Source of the DNA: Simiduia litorea
GTDB lineage: Bacteria > Pseudomonadota > Gammaproteobacteria > Pseudomonadales > Cellvibrionaceae
Reading direction: 5' to 3'
Assembly: GCF_042853465.1 (NCBI RefSeq)
Contig: NZ_AP031497.1
Coordinates: 3,348,001-3,412,000, forward strand
Length of the DNA stretch: 64,000 nt
Within the stretch, counting starts at the first letter, position 1. Each line of letters starts with the position of its first letter. Below the pieces are notes generated by a model, which was not told the origin of the DNA, searched no databases, and worked only from the letters and a program-made list of their open reading frames with translations. Of this stretch, positions 1 through 10,924 are shown one piece after another. Both the position numbers and the translations under genes were made by a program.

Positions 1-577
1 CATCAACACGCCGCGCGGAATTTGACCGCCTAAACGCTGGAACCGGCTCGGATCGCGCAAGAATTCAACCAACTCTTGCACCTCTTCTTTGGCCTCATCA
101 ACGCCCGCCACGTCAGCAAAGGTGGTTTTGATCTGATCTTCGCCCAGCAGACGTGCCTTGCTCTTACCAAAGCTCATTGGGCCGCCCTTACCACCGGCAC
201 CGCCCTGCATTTGGCGCATGAAAAACATAAACACGGCAATAATCAACAGAATAGGGAAACTGGCAAAAAACAGTTGCTGCCAAAAGCCGGCTTGCTCAGG
301 CTTTTGCCCCTCAACCACAACATTGTGGTTGAGCAGGTCATCCATTAATTTGCCATCCATCAACTGAGGCCGCACCGTCTCGAAACGGGTGCCATCGGAG
401 CGTGTACCCTGAATGATCAGGCCATCAATATTGACCTCTTTCACGCGGTCAGCTTGAACCTCCATGACGAAGTTCGAGTAAGGAAGTGTTTCCTTAGCGC
501 TCGGGCTATTAAAGTTCTGGAACACCGACAACAGCACCACGGCGATGATGAGCCACAGAACTAGATTTTTTGCCATA
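1..577 (-). CDS. ftsH: FtsH, ATP-dependent zinc metalloprotease (N-terminal part, runs off window)
   Basis: Membrane-anchored AAA+ protease that degrades misfolded membrane proteins and regulators such as LpxC. About 192 residues are in the window. The protein opens with AKNLVLWLIIAVVLLSVFQN (first membrane segment), then a periplasmic stretch, a second membrane segment around FPILLIIAVFMFFMRQMQGG, and the start of the AAA domain (TFADVAGVDEAKEEVQELVE). Walker motifs and the HExxH zinc site lie outside the window. ATG at 577 matches the E. coli start; a TTG three codons upstream (586) has the better spaced GAGGGT ribosome site, so the protein may begin LNDMAKN. In many gammaproteobacteria rlmE lies immediately before ftsH; here it does not. 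Confidence 0.95.
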
Positions 578-898
578 TCATTCAAAGGGTTACCCTCACA
601 TCTTAAAGTCAGCCATGAACTTTGGCGCCGTCCACAACCCAGATACACAATCTATTACCAGCATGATACAGGTTCAGATCACTGTAAATGCCGGTTTATC
701 GTAAATTTTGTGTTGTTTCACTTATATTGGGCTGGAATAGTCAATTGCAAGCGCCACTAGTATTTCGAGCCCTGAACATAACAGACAAACTTTGCACACC
801 AACGCAGGAAGACGAGGCCGAACATGAATACATGCGTTACAATAGGCTTTTGCGCTTCGCGCCCCACGATTCATCGCTTCGTTAGTTCAGGAATATTT
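578..898. other. Divergent intergenic region between ftsH and yhbY
   Basis: This 321-base spacer must hold the promoters of both divergent genes. No coding region is supported in either strand, and it is too short for the roughly 620-base rlmE usually found here. A TACAAT hexamer at 838-843 is a possible -10 box for yhbY but lacks a clear -35 partner. Confidence 0.5.
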
Positions 899-1201
899 AT
901 GCCAATCAGCTCAGACCGCAAGAAACAATTTCGCCAAATTGGCCACAATTTAAAACCTATTGTCATGGTAGCTGAAAAAGGCCTGAGCGAAGGCTTACTG
1001 GGCGAAATAGAACGCGCACTGGAAGACCATGAACTGATTAAGGTAAAAATAGCGATTAACGATCGCGAGTCGCGCAAACTTGCCATCAACGAGTTGTGCA
1101 AATTGGCTAGAGCAGAAGTGGTCCAAGAAATTGGCAAGGTTGCACTGATTTTCCGCGCCGCGCGCGAACCCAACCCAAAACTATCAAATATTATGCGTTA
1201 G
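899..1201 (+). CDS. yhbY: YhbY-type CRM-domain RNA-binding protein
   Basis: Small ribosome-assembly protein of the CRM (YhbY) family, associated with pre-50S subunits. The 100-residue product starts MPISSDRKKQFRQIGHNLKP and carries the family's typical VMVAEKGLSEGLLGEIERAL segment and the ending IGKVALIFRAAREPNPK. ATG 899 was chosen because AGGAAT lies just upstream and the protein then matches the family length; the open frame extends to 824 without support. It faces greA convergently across a shared terminator, as in Pseudomonas and E. coli. Confidence 0.93.
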   Translation: MPISSDRKKQFRQIGHNLKPIVMVAEKGLSEGLLGEIERALEDHELIKVKIAINDRESRKLAINELCKLARAEVVQEIGKVALIFRAAREPNPKLSNIMR

Positions 1202-1229
1202 ACTTACGCAAATCTAATACTTACTTCAT

Positions 1230-1260
1230 AAAAAAGCCGGCGCTGGCGCCGGCTTTTTTA
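1230..1260. terminator. Bidirectional rho-independent terminator between yhbY and greA
   Basis: A perfect GCCGGCGC / GCGCCGGC stem with a short loop is flanked by A6 on the left and T6 on the right. It can therefore end transcripts from yhbY (+) and from the carAB-greA side (-). Confidence 0.9.
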
Positions 1261-1287
1261 TAGATGTCTAGTTGGCAATTACACAGC

Positions 1288-1760
1288 TTAACAGTAACGC
1301 ACCGCATCAATTTCATATTCCACGTCGCCGGCCGGCGTGCGCACGAGCGCGACATCGCCCACCTCTTTTCCGATTAACGCGCGGGCAATCGGCGAAGAAA
1401 CAGAAATCATATTGGCTTTCACATCGGCTTCATCGTCACCGACAATTTTATAGGTTTGCAGCTGATCGGTATCCAAATTTAAAATATCAACCGTAGAGCC
1501 GAAAATCACTTTATCGCCAGCCGGCATTTTAGAGATATCGATAATTTGAGCGTTGCCTAACTTACCTTCAATCTCCTGAATACGCCCTTCGCAAAAACCC
1601 TGCTGCTCGCGCGCTGCATGGTATTCGGCATTCTCTTTCAAGTCGCCATGCTCACGCGCCTCTGCAATCGCGGTAACAATACGCGGGCGATCGACTTTTT
1701 TCAGTTGCTCTAACTCGAGGCGCAATTTTTCTGCACCTTCTACCGTCATTGGAAATTTTG

Positions 1761-1764
<4 letters not shown>
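1288..1764 (-). CDS. greA: Transcription elongation factor GreA
   Basis: Rescues backtracked RNA polymerase by stimulating cleavage of the nascent transcript. The 158-residue length equals the E. coli protein. The N-terminal coiled coil ends in the acidic tip ENAEYHAAREQQGF (about residues 44-57), followed by the FKBP-like C-terminal domain with FGSTVDI and SPIARALIGKEVGD. Its ATG overlaps the carB stop by four bases (ATGA), so it is translationally coupled to carB as the last gene of carA-carB-greA. Confidence 0.97.
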
Positions 1765-4982
<3,218 letters not shown>

Positions 4983-5038
4983 TGTGGTTTCGCCTGAATC
5001 CTAAATGTGTAAATTCGTGGGTTACAGCGCGCTCACAG

Positions 5039-6175
5039 TTAGGCGCGCGCAGTCATCAATTCGATAAAGTGATCAAATAAGGGCGCCGCATCGTGCGGGC
5101 CGGGGCTCGCCTCGGGGTGCCCTTGGAAACTAAAGGCCGGCTTATCGGTGCGGTGTATGCCCTGTAGCGAGCCATCAAACAAACTTTTGTGGGTCGCGCG
5201 CAAGTTGCTTGGCAAGGTGGCTTCATCAACCGCGAAACCGTGGTTTTGTGCGGTGATCATAACGCGCTTATTGTCCAAGTCTTGCACTGGGTGGTTGCCA
5301 CCATGATGACCGAATTTCATTTTTAAGGTCTTGGCGCCACTGGCTAATGCCAACAGCTGGTGGCCGAGGCAAATACCGAACACGGGAATATCGGTTTCCA
5401 ACAGCGACCGAATCGCGCTAATGGCATAATCGCAAGGCTCTGGATCACCAGGGCCGTTAGATAAGAAAACACCGTCGGGCTTGAGCGCTAACACCTCGGC
5501 AGCAGAGGTTTGCGCCGGCACCACGGTCAACTCACAACCGCGATCCACAAGCATGCGTAAAATATTACGCTTCACGCCGTAGTCGTAGGCAACGACTTTG
5601 AACTTTGTGGCTTCAGGCTTAGTAAAGCCTTGGCCAAGCGCCCAAGAGCCCTCGGTCCAAGGGTAGGACTTAGCCACCGTCACTTCCTTCGCCAAATCTA
5701 GCCCTTTGAGCCCACCGAAAGCTTTGGCCTGCGCCAAGGCAGCATCTTCATCGATGTCGCCCGCCATAATGCAGCCATTTTGGGCACCCTTGTCACGCAG
5801 TATGCGGGTGAGACGACGCGTATCAATATCGGCAATACCGACAATGTTTCGCGCCATTAAATAGTCTTGCAACGACTGCTCGCTGCGGAAGTTACTAGCC
5901 AGCATGGGTAGGTCGCGAATCACCAAGCCAGCGGCCCATATGCGATCGCACTCTTCATCTTCGGCGTTGGTGCCGGTATTGCCTATGTGCGGGTAGGTTA
6001 AAGTAACTATCTGACGTGCATAAGAAGGGTCGGTGAGGATCTCCTGGTAGCCAGTCATTGCGGTGTTAAACACCACTTCACCTGAAGAGGAGCCGGAAGC
6101 GCCGATGGCTAAACCACGGAATATACTACCGTCTTCAAGAACGAGTATGGCGGGACGTTGGGCACCAGTAGACAA
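5039..6175 (-). CDS. carA: Carbamoyl-phosphate synthase small subunit (glutaminase)
   Basis: Hydrolyses glutamine and channels ammonia to CarB. The 378-residue product has the CPSase small-chain domain first (residues 1 to about 140) and a class I glutamine amidotransferase domain after about residue 190, with nucleophile Cys269 in FGICLGHQ and the His353/Glu355 pair in QGHPEAS. The start is TTG at 6175, chosen because a full AGGAGG ribosome site lies 5 bases upstream and the product opens STGAQRPAILVLEDG as in relatives. It is the first gene of carA-carB-greA. In pseudomonads it directly follows dapB; here a chemoreceptor module intervenes. Confidence 0.96.
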   Translation of the reverse strand: MSTGAQRPAILVLEDGSIFRGLAIGASGSSSGEVVFNTAMTGYQEILTDPSYARQIVTLTYPHIGNTGTNAEDEECDRIWAAGLVIRDLPMLASNFRSEQSLQDYLMARNIVGIADIDTRRLTRILRDKGAQNGCIMAGDIDEDAALAQAKAFGGLKGLDLAKEVTVAKSYPWTEGSWALGQGFTKPEATKFKVVAYDYGVKRNILRMLVDRGCELTVVPAQTSAAEVLALKPDGVFLSNGPGDPEPCDYAISAIRSLLETDIPVFGICLGHQLLALASGAKTLKMKFGHHGGNHPVQDLDNKRVMITAQNHGFAVDEATLPSNLRATHKSLFDGSLQGIHRTDKPAFSFQGHPEASPGPHDAAPLFDHFIELMTARA

Positions 6176-6228
6176 GTCGACCTCCTAAGTATTGGCTGGC
6201 ATTTTGACTTTTTTCAGGCTGAGCAAAA

Positions 6229-6251
6229 CAACCATGCTTTTCAGCATGTTG
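6229..6251 (-). promoter_or_regulatory. carA leader: Possible hairpin in the carA leader
   Basis: CAAC-ATGCT and AGCAT-GTTG form a nine-base-pair stem with one bulged base and a TTTC/GAAA loop, about 54 bases before the carA start. It could shape the leader RNA. No T tract follows, so it is not a terminator. Function is not established. Confidence 0.3.
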
Positions 6252-6295
6252 TGCGACGTTCGCATCATTTTCCGTTAAGGAGTGCACCGCAGTTC

Positions 6296-6333
6296 GTAAA
6301 AAAGCGAGATGAAGCAGCTGCTTCATCTCGCTT
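6296..6333 (-). terminator. Rho-independent terminator downstream of the chemoreceptor gene
   Basis: A perfect 32-base palindrome (6302-6333, half-site AAGCGAGATGAAGCAG) is followed on the minus strand by a run of Ts. It ends minus-strand transcripts from the chemoreceptor gene before the carA promoter, so the accessory module is insulated from carAB. Confidence 0.85.
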
Positions 6334-6482
6334 ATTAACAGTGTCTATTCAGACAAAATCCCTGCGGCCGATTAGGCGTCTTTTCGCCCAGCTCTGACCA
6401 TAAGCAACTTAACCGCGCATTTTACGGAAAGCTGCCTGCGCTGTCCACGCGCAATTGCGCCAATTTACGCAAGCTCTACTCC

Positions 6483-8033
6483 TCAAACCTTAAACTGCTT
6501 CACGATCTTGGCCATGCTCGCCGCCATTTCTGCCAATCGTGCTGTACTGGTGGCAATCTCGATCGACCCTTCAGAGGCTTGGCGCGCCACGCCGGCAATA
6601 TTTTCCATATTGCGCTCCATCTCGCGGGTTGCCGCCGACTGCTCCTCAGAGGCACTAGCAATTTGATTGGTTTTATCTTTAATGGAGCCAACGCCCGCCG
6701 TAATGGCATCCAAGGCACGGCTGGCCTCCTCCGCCTGAGTAACAGACTCACCAGCCTGACCGGTGCCCTTCTCCATTTTCGAAACGGCTTCGCGCGCGCC
6801 TGCCTGCAAGCGCTCGATCATGACCTGGATTTCCTGAGTTGACGTTTGGGTGCGCGACGCCAAGGTCCTCACCTCATCGGCAACCACGGCGAAGCCCCGG
6901 CCCTGTTCACCGGCGCGTGCAGCCTCAATAGCCGCATTCAATGCCAATAGGTTCGTTTGCTCGGCAATCCCGCGAATCACATCGAGTACGCTGCCGATAT
7001 TATCGGTTTCGGCACGCAACTTGTCGATAACCTCAGCGGCCGCGTTAATATCGCTCGCGAGACCTTCAATTTTTATCACGGTGCTCGACACCACACCCTT
7101 ACCGTTATTGGCCTGCCTATCGGCTTCCTCGGCATTGGCCGCCGCTTGCGATACGTTACTGGCCACGTCGCCGACCACGGTCGCCATTTCGCGCACTGCG
7201 GCTACCACCTGCTGAATTTCAGTTTGCTGCCTTACCACGCCGCGCTCAGTTTCCTTAGCCGTAGCAGAAAGCGACGTCGCCTGCGCGTTGAGATCTGTCG
7301 CTGTAACAGAAAAGTCGGCGATGATGTTATGCACCTTATCGACAAAGGTGTTGAAAGCCGTTGAAAGTCGACCCACTTCGTCGTCGGAATTGATCGGCAA
7401 GCGGCGGGTTAGGTCACCGCCGCCACCGGCGATATCTTCCAACGCCTCGGCAACGGCGTTAATAGGCCCGACGATGCCAGCTTGTAACACGAAGGAGATG
7501 ATTACAGCCAAAATACCTATGACAATTACGGTAACCGTGGCACTCCACACGGCCGCAGCGACAGCTTGATTGAGTTCATCCAAGCTAGCGACTAAATAAA
7601 TCGTGCCCACCTTATTGCCATCGGATTGAATGGCAACTGTGATATCGACGCGATCGTCTCGAAAATTAACCCCTAAATTACCGGGTGACCTAGGCGCCAT
7701 AGACGGTAAATCCTCAGAGCCCTTCCTGCCGCGCTCATACCACACAAACGGTTGACCATTATCACCATAAATAACGGCGCTCATGACGCGCGTCTGCAAC
7801 TCCAAGCTACTCAGAATATCTCTAGCGGATGCCGCATCGCCAAAGGCAATAGCGCCCACAGTGGCATTGCCAATAATCTTGGCAAGATCCCCCGTATCCG
7901 ATTGTATGGTGTGCTCAACTCGCCCAACCTCAGCCCTAACGGCCAAGGTGCTCGAGACGATAACCGCCAACAAACTGGTGACAGTAATCCCTAAAAACAC
8001 CTTCCATTTCAAAGACATGCTGAACATATTCAT
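6483..8033 (-). CDS. Methyl-accepting chemotaxis protein with CHASE8-like periplasmic sensor domain
   Basis: Membrane chemoreceptor of 516 residues. Order seen: a membrane segment near residues 8-28 (WKVFLGITVTSLLAVIVSST), a periplasmic domain to about residue 140 whose text (ADLAKIIGNATVGAIAFGD-like, then ASARDILSSL and VMSAVIYGDNG) matches the CHASE8 family, a second membrane segment (VTVIVIGILAVIISFVLQAG), HAMP (GPINAVAEALEDIAGGGGDL), and an MCP signalling domain with the hairpin tip EQGRGFAVVADEVRTLA. The CHASE8 match is from memory of the family. ATG 8033 was preferred over an upstream ATG (8063) because GGAAGG precedes it. A YfiR-like pseudogene sits 66 bases upstream; CHASE8 sensors are typically controlled by periplasmic YfiR proteins. 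A strong terminator follows. Confidence 0.88.
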   Translation of the reverse strand: MNMFSMSLKWKVFLGITVTSLLAVIVSSTLAVRAEVGRVEHTIQSDTGDLAKIIGNATVGAIAFGDAASARDILSSLELQTRVMSAVIYGDNGQPFVWYERGRKGSEDLPSMAPRSPGNLGVNFRDDRVDITVAIQSDGNKVGTIYLVASLDELNQAVAAAVWSATVTVIVIGILAVIISFVLQAGIVGPINAVAEALEDIAGGGGDLTRRLPINSDDEVGRLSTAFNTFVDKVHNIIADFSVTATDLNAQATSLSATAKETERGVVRQQTEIQQVVAAVREMATVVGDVASNVSQAAANAEEADRQANNGKGVVSSTVIKIEGLASDINAAAEVIDKLRAETDNIGSVLDVIRGIAEQTNLLALNAAIEAARAGEQGRGFAVVADEVRTLASRTQTSTQEIQVMIERLQAGAREAVSKMEKGTGQAGESVTQAEEASRALDAITAGVGSIKDKTNQIASASEEQSAATREMERNMENIAGVARQASEGSIEIATSTARLAEMAASMAKIVKQFKV

Positions 8034-8099
8034 TAAGTAAGCACCTTCCAATAACTGTGTCATTCGACCAGCATTTGGTCGAACCTTTTCGCGCTGCTG

Positions 8100-8560
8100 C
8101 TAACGATCTAACCTTAACAACGCTGGCGCAGTTTCTAGCCCACTAGTGAGCAGTGTCGTTCTATTGACCCGCATGGCAACTGACTTGCCTTAACCGACAA
8201 ACTCAATCATCCCGCCTGCAGCCGCAAAGCCATCTATAACACTCAGCGATGGTACTGATAGGTTATCGAGCCGATTGAGAATTTCTTTAACCTTTGATTT
8301 TTCACTGGCGGAAATAACCACTCAATGGCAAGCGTCAACCTTTCCACCCAGGTGTCGTACCGCCAAATCGCGTTGCTTTACATGAGTTCCTTTGAGTTTA
8401 GCCTCTAGCCCACCCTTAAATGGATCTGCACCAAAAACACATGTCACAGGTGGGTCGTTTTTTGCTCTAACGCTCGAGCCCAGTGAAGTAACCATCTTTG
8501 TCAAGCTAGCGATAACTCACCAGCAGCTTGCGCCTTCAATGGCTACCGCTCAACCGATCA
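8100..8560 (-). pseudogene. YfiR-like (DUF4154) periplasmic protein, decayed
   Basis: A single minus-strand frame reads as a YfiR/DUF4154 protein but is broken by stops at 8550, 8517, 8322 and 8190. Recognisable pieces are VTCVFGADPFKGGLEAKLKG, then after the TGA at 8322 VVISASEKSKVKEILNRLDN and GFAAAGGMIEFVG, and after the TAA at 8190 the typical family ending (MRVNRTTLLTSGLE...LLRLDR) up to the natural stop at 8100. All pieces are in one frame, so the damage is by nonsense changes, not frameshifts. The N-terminal signal peptide region is no longer readable. It lies 66 bases before the CHASE8 chemoreceptor, implying an old two-gene operon. Confidence 0.8.
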
Positions 8561-8819
8561 GTTCAAGCATCGAGCGGCTGCGATATCACCACACCTGCCT
8601 AGAGCCACCAAAACCGCGGCAGCGGGTGTAAGTTGCCGAGCCAAAAGGACGTCCTTATACGAATAGCTCTACTAACTTTAGGCCATACAAAACGCAGCCG
8701 AACACCATTGAGCATAGTCAGCGCAGTGAAAATAACCAAATGGAAGGGAGGAAGATTACGGGGGAAGGGAATACGAGCCCGCGGTGACAGGCGGCACAAT
8801 GCGTGCCGCCGCCGGATAA
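8561..8819. other. Spacer between dapB and the YfiR-like remnant
   Basis: No gene is supported. A hairpin at 8790-8810 (GGCGGCAC / GTGCCGCC) begins just after the dapB stop on the minus strand. It lacks a T tract, so it may be only a weak terminator or a transcript-stabilising stem. The missing N-terminus and promoter of the YfiR-like gene presumably lay here. Confidence 0.4.
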
Positions 8820-9626
8820 CTAACGCAGAGACAGGACGTCTTGCATATCAAACAGGCCAACCTCTTTGCCTTTTATCCAGGCCGCTGCGCGCACAGCGCC
8901 GCGAGCAAAAGACATGCGCGAGGAGGCCTTATGGCTAATCTCCACCCGCTCGCCGTCGGCCATAAACATCACAGTGTGATCGCCAACCACATCGCCGCCG
9001 CGTACAGTGGCGAAACCGATGGTATCGCGCTCGCGCGCTCCGGTTTGACCTTCGCGACCATAGACTGCCACCGCGTTCAAATCGCGACCGAGCGCATTGG
9101 CTAACACTTCGCCCATACGCAGTGCTGTACCAGAAGGGGCATCGATTTTATGGCGATGATGGGCCTCATAGACTTCCACATCGTAATCGTCACCCAAAAT
9201 TTTGGCGGCAGACTCAAGCAACTTAAAACACAGGTTCACACCCGAAGAATAATTTGCCGACATACACATAGCGGTCGCGTCTTTAGCCTCCAACAAATAG
9301 GCTTTTTGATCTTCGCTAAAACCGGTGGTGCCAATCACAATTTTCTTATGGGCGTCAGCACAAATTCTGGCGTTTTCAACGGTGGCAGCGGGCACGGTGA
9401 AATCAATTAATACATCAAAATCTTCGACCACTTCGTGTAAATCACTAACCACGGCCACACCATTCTTGCCGATGCCGGCAAGCTCGCCGGCATCGGCGCC
9501 GACTAAACTTGAACCTGCGCGTTCAATAGCGGCAGTCAGCTCAACACCTGGCGCTACGGCAATGGCTTCGATTAACATTTTGCCCATGCGCCCACCGGCG
9601 CCGGTTACAGCGAGTCTCACCGTCAT
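8820..9626 (-). CDS. dapB: 4-hydroxy-tetrahydrodipicolinate reductase
   Basis: NAD(P)H-dependent reductase in the diaminopimelate/lysine pathway. The 268-residue protein begins with the Rossmann motif VAVTGAGGRMGK-like sequence (RLAVTGAGGRMGKMLIEAI) and contains the catalytic and substrate loop EAHHRHKIDAPSGTALRMGE near residues 157-176, followed by the tetramer interface. It follows dnaJ on the same strand with an 86-base gap, the usual pseudomonad order. In this genome the next co-directional gene is the YfiR-like remnant instead of carA. Confidence 0.97.
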   Translation of the reverse strand: MTVRLAVTGAGGRMGKMLIEAIAVAPGVELTAAIERAGSSLVGADAGELAGIGKNGVAVVSDLHEVVEDFDVLIDFTVPAATVENARICADAHKKIVIGTTGFSEDQKAYLLEAKDATAMCMSANYSSGVNLCFKLLESAAKILGDDYDVEVYEAHHRHKIDAPSGTALRMGEVLANALGRDLNAVAVYGREGQTGARERDTIGFATVRGGDVVGDHTVMFMADGERVEISHKASSRMSFARGAVRAAAWIKGKEVGLFDMQDVLSLR

Positions 9627-9712
9627 ATCTTGTCCTTAACTACGCGGGTAATACCCAGTAATGGATTGTGATGAACACAACCAGATTGCGCCTAGCGCAA
9701 CCGCTGAATCGA

Positions 9713-10840
9713 TTAAATTTTCATATCGCCGAAAAAGTTCTTCATGCCTTCAAACCAGCTGGATTGCCGCGGCGAGTGCTTGCTACTACCCATGGTATCG
9801 TGGAAGTTGCGCAACAATTCTTTTTGCTTATTGCTCAAGTTAACAGGTGTTTCCACCACAACTTTGCACATCAAATCACCCGCTGTGCCACCGCGCACAG
9901 GCACCACACCTTTACCGCGCAATCGGAACATCTTGCCGGTTTGGGTTTCAGCCGGCACTTTCAATTTTACCCGGCCATCTAAGGTTGGCACTTCGAGCTC
10001 GCCACCAAGGGCTGCATCAACGAAACTAATGGGCACTTCGCAATACAGGTTGCGACCATCGCGCTCAAAAATGCTGTGCGCGCGGACGTTCACTTGAACA
10101 TAGAGATCGCCCGGTGGACCACCGGCCTCGCCCGCCTCGCCTTCGCCAGTTAAACGAATGCGGTCGCCGGTATCGACGCCCGGCGGCACCTTGACCGACA
10201 GGGTGCGCGTTTCTTCCTTGCGACCTTGACCATGACAGCTGGAGCAAGGATCAGTAATAATAGTGCCGCGACCACGACAGTTAGGGCAAGTTTGTTGGAC
10301 CGAGAAAAAGCCCTGCTGCATGCGCACTTGGCCGACGCCGCCACAAGTTGTACAACTGCTTGCTTTCGTACCTTTTTTGGCCCCAGTGCCATCACAAGGC
10401 TCACAAGCCACGAGCGACGGCACTTTAATTTTCACCGTGGTGCCTTTAACAGCATTTTCTAAATCTAAATCTAAGGTGTAGCGTAAATCCGAGCCTCTGG
10501 CTGGGCCACCACGGCGGCCACCGCCACCAGCACCACCAAAGATGTCGCCAAATACGTCGCCAAAAATATCCGAGAAATTGCCAAAGCCTTGACCGCCACC
10601 GCCGCCTGCCATGCCCTCAACACCGCGATGGCCGTATTGATCATAGGCTGCACGCTTTTGGCTATCGGATAAAACTTCGTAGGCCTCGCTGGCCTCTTTG
10701 AATTTATCTTCGGCATTCTTATCTTCGGAATTGCGGTCTGGGTGATACTTCATCGCAATGCGACGATAAGCCTTCTTCAGCTCTTTTTCGTCGACGCCGC
10801 GCTCGACGCCCAGGACTTCGTAATAATCACGTTTTGACAT
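9713..10840 (-). CDS. dnaJ: Chaperone protein DnaJ
   Basis: Hsp40 co-chaperone that delivers substrates to DnaK and stimulates its ATPase. The 375-residue product has a J domain with HPD at residues 33-35, a Gly/Phe-rich region (about 75-115), four CxxCxGxG zinc repeats (CEPCDGTG, CTTCGGVG, CPNCRGRG, CSSCHGQG) and a C-terminal substrate-binding region. It lies 84 bases downstream of dnaK and probably shares its heat-shock transcripts. Confidence 0.98.
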   Translation of the reverse strand: MSKRDYYEVLGVERGVDEKELKKAYRRIAMKYHPDRNSEDKNAEDKFKEASEAYEVLSDSQKRAAYDQYGHRGVEGMAGGGGGQGFGNFSDIFGDVFGDIFGGAGGGGRRGGPARGSDLRYTLDLDLENAVKGTTVKIKVPSLVACEPCDGTGAKKGTKASSCTTCGGVGQVRMQQGFFSVQQTCPNCRGRGTIITDPCSSCHGQGRKEETRTLSVKVPPGVDTGDRIRLTGEGEAGEAGGPPGDLYVQVNVRAHSIFERDGRNLYCEVPISFVDAALGGELEVPTLDGRVKLKVPAETQTGKMFRLRGKGVVPVRGGTAGDLMCKVVVETPVNLSNKQKELLRNFHDTMGSSKHSPRQSSWFEGMKNFFGDMKI

Positions 10841-10924
10841 ACGTTTAACTTCAATATTTAACTGAGTTCAGACAACAACGCGGCCTTGCGGCCGCGTCAT
10901 GCTTTTAACTTCTAACAGATCAAC

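Noticed and set aside
578..898. Possible rlmE remnant
   Set aside because: No SAM-binding or RlmE-like motif could be read in any frame, and the space is too short.
8392..8631. 79-codon plus-strand frame over the YfiR-like remnant
   Set aside because: The minus strand carries clear family similarity, so this is an antisense frame.
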